Below, one piece after another: positions 56,831 to 64,000 of a stretch of DNA of 64,000 bases. Origin of the DNA: Ficedula albicollis (lineage: Eukaryota; Chordata; Aves; Passeriformes; Muscicapidae). The position numbers and the translations under genes are program-made. Where the stretch lies: the NCBI RefSeq assembly GCF_000247815.1, contig NC_021677.1, forward strand, positions 45,544,864 through 45,608,863, read 5' to 3'. The stretch's first letter is position 1. Each line of letters starts with the position of its first letter. Below the pieces are notes generated by a model that saw nothing but the letters and a program-made list of their open reading frames with translations, searched no databases and was not told the DNA's origin.

Positions 56831-58354
56831 TCTGAGGGGAGATGGGTGTGAAGCCCAAAACTGGAAAAGCAAAACTTTAATCAGGCTGCAACAGAGCAGG
56901 TATTTGTTTATTCAGAGCTTTAAGTGAGGTGGATCTCTCTGCCAAACCTGACTCAATCTTCTTTAGCCTTCAGTTTAATTTGAAAAGTCCTCCTACGCAA
57001 TGTCACAGTTACAACATGACTGCATACCCATATTTGCATAAAGCTGTATAATGGTTTTATTGCAGTTTGTTCATTTTGTGCAAGCATCGGTTCCTTCTCT
57101 GGTGGTTGTTGTTTTTTGGTATTTTTTTGATGGTGACCTCCGTAGTCTTCCTCATGTTTGAAGGTTTTATCTCTATGTCCAGCATGTGCCTGTTGCTTAT
57201 TGGTTTTTTTCCAGTTGAACATTTTTTAAGGTAATTTTGCAGTGCACAACTGGGTCTGGCTTTCCTGTTGATTATTTTTTCACTGAGGCTCCCGTGCTAG
57301 CCCCTGATGTGTAGATGATTAGTGAGGGTACAGAATTTAGTGGGAATCCATTTCAGATAATTTGTTCACAAATACTTGAGTCAGTCTCAGTAGTTCTGTG
57401 TTTCTCTTGTGACCCTTTGACTTTGGGTGAAGTGTGTTACAAACACTGGCTTTTGAGAAAGCAGTCTTGCTGTTTGCCTGTGCTTCTTAATAGAGTGCAG
57501 GGCCTGATATTTCAGGACTCACATCTGGTTGCTGGACTACCAGAGCATATTGCTTTTATGGAGACAGAGGTAACCGCTTAAACCTTCTGTGTTCCAGGTA
57601 ATGTGACTTTTAATATTATTTTTTTACCATTCTATTATTTTATGAGTATTATTAATATTATCACAGTGTTGACTCCCAGAAATTACCTTTTAATCATATT
57701 TTATATATGAATTATAGCTTTTATAGAAAACGCAATCCCTTTAAGAATGTGACAAGAGACATATGCTAGGTTGCTGATTTTCCAACATGAATTTCCTATG
57801 TTTGCTAGGAAACTAGGCTTTTATCAAGGCGTGTGAATATACATAAATAAATATTTTTTGAGAAAAATATTAATTGCCTTTGACAAAAATGCTGCAACAC
57901 TGTAATGAAAGCTGCATTTGAAATCCTCAGAGTACTTGCACGAGATGCCATGTGCAGCTATCAGTGTGTCGTAAACACACAAGCAGTCACAGCAAGGAAC
58001 ACATGCATGCACTTTGTCTTCTGAAAAAAATACCAATGTAAAATTAATTTCAGAAAGAGTGCAGAATATTTGGTAATTTCTCACAATCAGGAAAAAATAG
58101 CACTTTTACAATGTGCCTGGACAAGAGAAAAAAGTTTTTTAGTCTAGGAATGAAGAAGGATTATTTTCCGTACTAATATAAGGCCAAAAAGATATTTCCA
58201 GAATACAAAATTAAGTTCTTTTTGATAAAAAAGGTGTTTATGCTTTGCATGTCCATACATTAGAGATATGTCTCTAAAGCTCATCATTTTTCTTACATCA
58301 GAAAAATTTAAATTAGGTCATAGATTTTTGAAGGATAAATGTATATCTTCACAA
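56831..58354. other. Single-copy non-coding DNA
   Basis: No element recognised. T-rich patch with 'gttgttgtttttt' at about 57106-57130. Confidence 0.55.
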
Positions 58355-58508
58355 CAGGCTTCTGCCCCAAAGAGGGAAGGATAGATACATGGCAAGGCAG
58401 TAAGACCTTGGTTTTGAATAAAGAGTTTGAGCAGGCTTCTGCCCCAAAGAGGGAAGGATAGATGCATGGCAAGGCATTAAGACCTTGGTTTTGAATAAAG
58501 AGTTTGAA
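58355..58508. repeat. 77-bp direct tandem duplication
   Basis: The unit starting 'caggcttctgccccaaagag' is at 58355-58431 and 58432-58508. Differences include gatacatgg versus gatgcatgg and ggcagtaag versus ggcattaag. Confidence 0.95.
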
Positions 58509-61500
58509 AAATCAAGGACAATGGGCATTGGCATAAACAAGAATTCTTCAGTTTCAAGACTGGAGTTGTATTCTAACCATTGAAAAGCACATGTGCTTAA
58601 TGGCTTAATTGCATTTTATATGCTTGTTGTGCTATTCTTCGAATACTTGGCTCTTCAGCATTTAAATGTGTAAATGACTAGGAAGTTATATTGTTCTTCA
58701 TTCCAGTTGTTTTTTTTTTTTTAATTTAAGGTAGGACAAGGAAAAATATTTCCTCCTTGGTTTCAACAATGCTCAAGATAAATGGCTATCTAGCATTACA
58801 ACATTCCTGAAAAGTACACACATGAGATCTTACTGTACAAGAAGGAATCAGTGCATGGGAAGAAAGAAGAGTGAACACTGACCTACACTGGATATTCATA
58901 TCTGAGTTTCTTCCCTTGGTCTTCAAGTGGGTTGGAAGGGAGTAAGAGAACACCTGTGCTCTGACAGTGTTGATTAGGCTCATGTACTGGGATGTAGAAG
59001 AAAGTGCTGTTCTTGCCAATGCGAGTGAATGTTGAGCTCTTACACATAGCACGAGTAAAAGAAGACTCTTCCAAGAAGTTTTCATGCAGATATACTATCT
59101 CTCTGATATCACTCAGTCACTCTGGCTTTTCTTTTTTCCTAGTGCAGGTCAACAAGTGCAAGGACCTTCCTTTGCAATATATAATGCATTTGTTCCATGG
59201 TTAATTTGTTGTGGTCCTAGCAATAAGAGCTTTTCTCTCCTCTGGGGTATACAGGAATTGATTATCTGGAATTTCACTAGGAAAGCAAGTTCCCTCAGTA
59301 GATAGAAACACATGTTCTTGGTCGACTCATAGGCCATTTGTTGACATTACACAAGAATTTGATGTAAGTGGAAAAGGCTACAGACCTGTAAATCTCTGGG
59401 GTCTGTGTGCTTTGTCTGAAATTGAGCCAATATGTTTGAAAAATTCTAATTCTCTACAATCCCTAATAAAGTCATTGCTGTGAGGTTTCAACCACACTGG
59501 AGCAAAGCATTTGTTGCCAGTTTATACATGGAAGTGGTTTCACAGCACCCTAAGTGGCCCAGTGCCTCAGCATGCCTTAACATGGTGAAGGACTTGCCAT
59601 GGAAGGTCTTTACAGCATTGCAACCCTCCCAGGCTGGCCACTGAGGCAGAGTTTTCCACTTTGGCTGTAATTTGTCTTTACTGGTTGTATGCTATTTTTC
59701 TCATATGGTGGCTTTCATGGCTTATATCTGCAAACCTCGACAGGTTATATAGTTCTCATGAGCGCCACTTTCAGAAGACTGAGTCTTCTTTCCCCTTCTT
59801 TCATCTTCTCCTTTAGCATAACATAGACCAACATGCATGGCAGGAGTTAGCAAAGATCAAACACAAAATTTTGTGTCTGCACTTTAATATGTATCCACAC
59901 ATGTCTGCATGAACTGGCCAGCATGGGTGAAATAATGAGACTGAAAATTATTATAATGATTTTGGAATGAAAAATCCTTTTATCCATTATATGACCCTCT
60001 TGTGATTTGCTTATAACTATGAGCACAAACAGAATGCTCTAGGCATTTCTAGATATATATATCCTAAGCCACTATTCTATACAGATGAAATCCATGTCAG
60101 ACATCACAGACTGAAGTAAAAGCTGTGCATAATTGTAAGGATGAGCCCTTCTCTGCTCCCATTTTTTCAGAGTTGAGTATACTCAGGAAGTCTTCTATGA
60201 GTAATTCCTTTCTTCCTTATAGAAATTCTAAGGATGAATATTGTCTTGGGCCCTGCAAAGCCAATGAGACCTGACAGAGTAGGCAAAGGAAGAATTTCAG
60301 GACTGGTAGCTGTGCTGGTGATCCAGTGGCTAATTTCTTAGCCTCCAAGAGTCTAGTACAAAACTGGGAGTATTTGAACACTCATGATAAGGTTTTTTAA
60401 GAAAATGTGCGCTGTCTTTCCAATTAAAGTATAAAGTTGCTAGTACTTTGGATTAGTGAACAAAAAAAGACTATTTTTTGCTAGTAGGCATTCTCTGACA
60501 TATTGCAGAATGAATAAGAAAAAAATCCTTCACTATGATTAGGAGGAAATTGAGATGTGGGAACTGATCTAAAACTTTATGGTGAGTTAGGTGCTTTTCC
60601 AGCTATTTTTGTGGGCTTTAGACAGAAACTCATGTGTTGATGCATGTCTGTAATGCATGTTTGCTAAAAGGTACCAGTCTGGAAATATATTTCACTGAAG
60701 TCAGAAAAGGTTACCCTTGGGCATATCAGATTGCTGTTTAAGCAATAATAATGGGATATAGAAACTGCAAATTTTTAAAAAAAATTTTTTTTTAACAGTG
60801 TTTTCTGTAGCACCTAATGTAGGGTCACTGTCATTATTTTAAATTTAGAAAGCATAGTTGATGGAGTTTATGCATGGAGTTTTGAAAGACAAGGAAGCTG
60901 CAGAAGAAATATGCTGTGCTAGGTAATTTCCAAAACCAGAAATCCCAAATAACAAACTATAATTTCACTGAAGCACTTAGAGGTAGGCAACATGGTCCAT
61001 TTACTCTCATATTTTCTGACCACAGTTGAGTAAAGATGCTTTAGAGGATTCTGAAGGAACCTTTTGCTGACAGTTAAAGAATTTTCTGCTTTTTTTTTTA
61101 ACCTATAAAGTGCTGGTTATTATATGCCACTTAAATGTGTCCTTTTTTTATTTTAGTGACTTTTTGGCTTCATTATATTTCAAAAGTAAATTTCACTCTT
61201 GAGCTATCCAACCAATTGTGTGCTTATCCTTGTTGTATGCTTTCTACTGAATTTTATTTTCCTGGTTCTTGCATTGAGAGATAACTATTGTATAGCATTT
61301 TTTACATCATTATTCTTGTCTTTCATGGTGCTCTCTCATCTTCCCCCACTCATTTTATCAGAATTGGAAACACAAGACTTACTGTTACCAGAGAATTTAA
61401 ATAACAGTGTGTATGAAAAGGGAGACATTCATATCACTATACTCTTCAGTTCTGATTCCCAAAATCACATTGCATATATGTAACTCATCATATGCAAAAG

Positions 61501-61625
61501 CAATAGAACAAAAAAAATGAGAACTTAGTGACTCACAGCTGTGGGACAAATTTAAGGTACAAGGAATCTTGCTGGAAAGACAGCAGGACAGTATGAGCAT
61601 AGAATAATTCCTATGCCCACTTTCT
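58509..61625. other. Single-copy non-coding DNA
   Basis: No confident element. T runs at about 58711-58722 and 61090-61100, and an A8/T9 patch at about 60777-60794. Confidence 0.5.
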
Positions 61626-62118
61626 TCCTAGGTGGTTTAACTCCAGCCAGCAACCAAGCCCCACAGCTGCTCACTCACTATCCCCTGGGTGGCATGGAGG
61701 AGAGAATCAGAAGATAAAAGTAGGAAAAATCATGGGTTGAAATAAAAACAGCTTAATAACCAAAGCAAAATTTGGGCATACAAGCAAAGCAAAACAAAGG
61801 AATTCATTAAATACTTGCCATGGGCAGGCAGATGTTCAACCATCCCCAGGGAAGCAGGACTCCATCTTTTAATGGTATGGAACAGCTCTTTGGTCAGCTG
61901 GGGTCAGTTGTCTCGGCTGTGTTCTCTCCCAAGACACTGTGCACCCTCAGCCTGTTTACTGGCAGAGGGGTGTCAGAAAAGCCTTGACTCTAAAAGTACT
62001 GCTCAGTGACAGCTAAAACATTCAAGAATTTTCAACTGTTTCCTGCATAAATCCAAAACACAGAATCATATTAGCTACCATGAAAAAAATGAACTCTATC
62101 CCAGAAAAAATAAACACA
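61626..62118 (-). mobile_element. ERV LTR, internally deleted (solo, minus orientation)
   Basis: Recognisable left end 'ggtggtttaactccagccag', then 'ggagagaatcagaagata', 'aagcaaagcaaaacaaagga' and the right end 'actctatcccag' to 'aaacaca' at 62118. This matches a widespread bird ERV LTR of the ERV-L-like type, read right to left because the U5-like end is at the left. The middle near 61870 is shorter than I would expect for the family and has lost its TATA box, so it looks internally deleted. No viral coding sequence adjoins it. Borders are approximate. Confidence 0.8.
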
Positions 62119-62753
62119 TTAGGAAGCATTTTTAAAGAAGATAATAAATACATTTGCATAAAACTAGTTTTGAATTACTTCTATTGCACTCTCTGTTAAT
62201 TAAAAGGAAAATATGACCCAGTTCAAACACGTTACCATCCAATGCCACATTTACTGGTACCTCACTTTATCTTGGATTCACTCTGTGTACCATTCTGCTA
62301 TCATAGAGTTTCAGTTGTAGATTAGTATATCTTTTTTTTCAGTAGCTTTACTTCCCCCTTTCTTTATTAAGCAAAAGTTCACAAGTTTGTTTTCTGACAA
62401 GGTGATGGCAGTTTTTGATGACATGACTTACTATGGAATTTCCAATGTCTTAATGGAGTGACCAGGAAATTAGGACATGACTTTGCTGGATTATGGTGGA
62501 ACCAATATTTGCATTCTTTACTAGACTGGGACTTCATTCCTGCTACAGAACTATTTTGACCGAATTAGGCTGGAGGACAAAAATCATATTTCTTTTTTAG
62601 AGTAAGATTCTGCAGATTTTGGCTCCTGCAGGTATTTTTCAGCTATACTTAGTGCCACTGCTTACTACAGGTGGAAATGCACCCATCGCTCAAACTGCAG
62701 TCATGGAACAGAAGAACTATTGTCTTCTGAGTGTACATCCACACATACACAAC
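62119..62753. other. Single-copy non-coding DNA
   Basis: Nothing recognised. Confidence 0.55.
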
Positions 62754-62815
62754 TATATTTATTTATTTATTTATCTATTTATTTTTCTTGATTGTTTATT
62801 TGTTTATATATTTAA
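62754..62815. repeat. (TTTA)n imperfect tetranucleotide repeat
   Basis: Runs of TTTA, with variants such as TCTA and TTTG, extend from 62754 to 62815. Confidence 0.9.
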
Positions 62816-63525
62816 AGAAGCCAGAGGAATTTTTATGTGTTCAATTAACAGTCTCCTGAAGCAAGTAAGTTTTAGTAACACAAACCATTAAGATTATGTG
62901 ATGTATTCTGAGGAATTCCTATTTTAATTGTTAATAATTTTAACATACTTTGTCTGGCACAGATTGGTTCTTGACATTATTTAATATCTAACCCAGCCAC
63001 TGCTCTCAAATGCTAGCTGTGTCAGTGATAGTTTCTAACTCAGCAATGGTTCTAAGATGTAGCATACAAGAAATTTTGCTTTTTAAAAGTGTATTACTCC
63101 TAGTGATTATTTATAAGCAAATACATTTCAAAAACAATAATTTGAGATTAGCTACTGCAAAGTGACCCCTCACTGAGTAATTTTATTCTGATAACTTTCT
63201 AAAGGATGTTGTAAGTACCTTTTGACAATCTGTGAAAAGCTCTGTCCCCACTACTTGAATTTAAAAATATAGCGAAAAAAAGTTTAGGCTTCTAGTCTAC
63301 TTGATTTTAATAAATGCATATAAGTTAGTTCTATTTGGTTTATTTAGCAGAATTGCTTTCACTTTAGGAGTATTCACAGATAAAATATGTTTTGTACAGG
63401 AACATTTTATAGTGTAGGGTTAAAATATTTCTAAAACATGGGAATTGCATACAATAGATTCAGGGGGTGGAAAGAAAGGTTGAGTCTGGTAGGCCTGGGA
63501 AAGGGAACTAGGCCCTGGGAACAAA
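62816..63525. other. Single-copy non-coding DNA
   Basis: AT-rich. The GC-richer part after about 63460 could already belong to the following LTR; the border is unclear. Confidence 0.45.
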
Positions 63526-64000
63526 TGTTGAGCTTTGTCTGCACCTGTGTAATCATCATATGATAAATAATACGATTGTTAAATGTAATGACTGTTTGGT
63601 AATCGAATATAATTATTGTTTAATTATAATAAGAATCATGAGAAACTATGTAATCATAACAAGAATCATGAGAAAGGATGTTTGGGGGGTCCTGATGAAA
63701 ATTACAAGAATACATGCTTGGATAAGACCAATGTATACAAGAGAATAATATGGGTTTAATAATCAATATATAGTTATATAACAAAAAGGGTATAAAAAAA
63801 TGTCCATCTTGAATCCATGTGGGAGTCAGATGTTATATAACAAAAAGGGTATAAAAATGGGGGGTCCTGATGAAAATTACAAGAATACATGCTTGGATAA
63901 GACCAATGTATACAAGAGAATAATATGGGTTTAATAATCAATATATCGTTATATAACAAAAAGGGTATAAAAAAATGTCCATCTTGAATCCATGTGGGAG
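63526..64000 (+). mobile_element. ERV LTR (promoter part), cut by the window end
   Basis: From about 63526 the sequence matches the U3 region of an LTR family I recognise from passerines ('catatgataaataatacga', 'aagaatcatgagaaa' at 63631 and 63661, 'cctgatgaaaattacaag'). It leads to TATA boxes reading TATAAAA in 'gggtataaaaa' on the plus strand. The left boundary is a guess at the TG of 'tgttgagctttg'. The R-U5 part lies beyond 64000. The name of the family is not determined. Confidence 0.65.
63684..64000 (+). repeat. 175-bp tandem repeat of the LTR promoter
   Basis: 'ggtcctgatgaaaattacaa' occurs at about 63688 and again 175 bp later at about 63863, and the match continues to the last base of the window (63825 pairs with 64000). 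A further short copy of 'ttatataacaaaaagggtat' lies between them at about 63833. As a result three TATAAAA boxes are present, at 63791, 63850 and 63966. Confidence 0.93.

Noticed and set aside
63526..64000. CRISPR-like array, from repeated blocks at the window end
   Set aside because: Repeats are 175-bp tandem units of an LTR promoter in vertebrate DNA, without short uniform repeats and unique spacers.

Overview
The window reads as AT-rich, non-coding nuclear DNA of a bird, most likely a passerine. The evidence is the repeat content: three recognisable CR1 LINE pieces, one much older CR1-like reverse-transcriptase fossil, and five bird-type endogenous retrovirus (ERV) LTR segments. One of these LTRs is still joined to a decayed pol remnant. 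I found no intact gene, no convincing exon and no tRNA, rRNA or other RNA gene. Reading frames are short and scattered, as expected by chance in AT-rich DNA, so the region is a gene desert or the inside of a large intron. Family and clade assignments come from recognition by eye, not from a search.

Layout. Bases 105-440 hold a CR1 3' piece (minus) with a small AGAGC expansion. From 1.1 to 8.8 kb the DNA is mostly single-copy but interrupted by direct tandem duplications, the largest being a 1191-bp unit present twice and almost identical (6443-8824). At 12813-13036 there is a long TTTTAC array, at 14829-15327 a probable solo LTR (plus), and at 19592-19975 a second CR1 (minus). Bases 26041-28025 are the best-preserved ERV relic: a complete 3' LTR with TG...CA ends, polypurine tract and TATA box, then decayed integrase, RNase H and RT sequence, all on the minus strand. 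A 296-bp duplication follows at 28499-29090, and an ancient CR1 fossil at about 32995-33560. An exceptional homopolymer pair, 96 C followed by 45 A, lies at 39585-39725. A third CR1 (plus) is at 46285-46965, LTRs (minus) are at 47466-48175 and 61626-62118, and an assembly gap of 441 N is at 55162-55602. The window ends inside another LTR (from about 63526) whose promoter portion is tandemly repeated with a 175-bp period.

Nothing here works as a gene system. The most distinctive signal is the number of two-copy, head-to-tail local duplications (periods 42/62, 43, 71, 68, 1191, 47, 54, 296, 118, 58, 67, 56, 77 and 175 bp) spread over the window, with copies ranging from almost identical to clearly diverged. 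The diverged ones are probably real events of different ages. The two longest near-identical ones could instead be assembly errors. Three stretches (about 2105-2570, 11130-11720 and 56370-56830) look like possible conserved non-coding elements, but this is a weak inference from composition and motif content.
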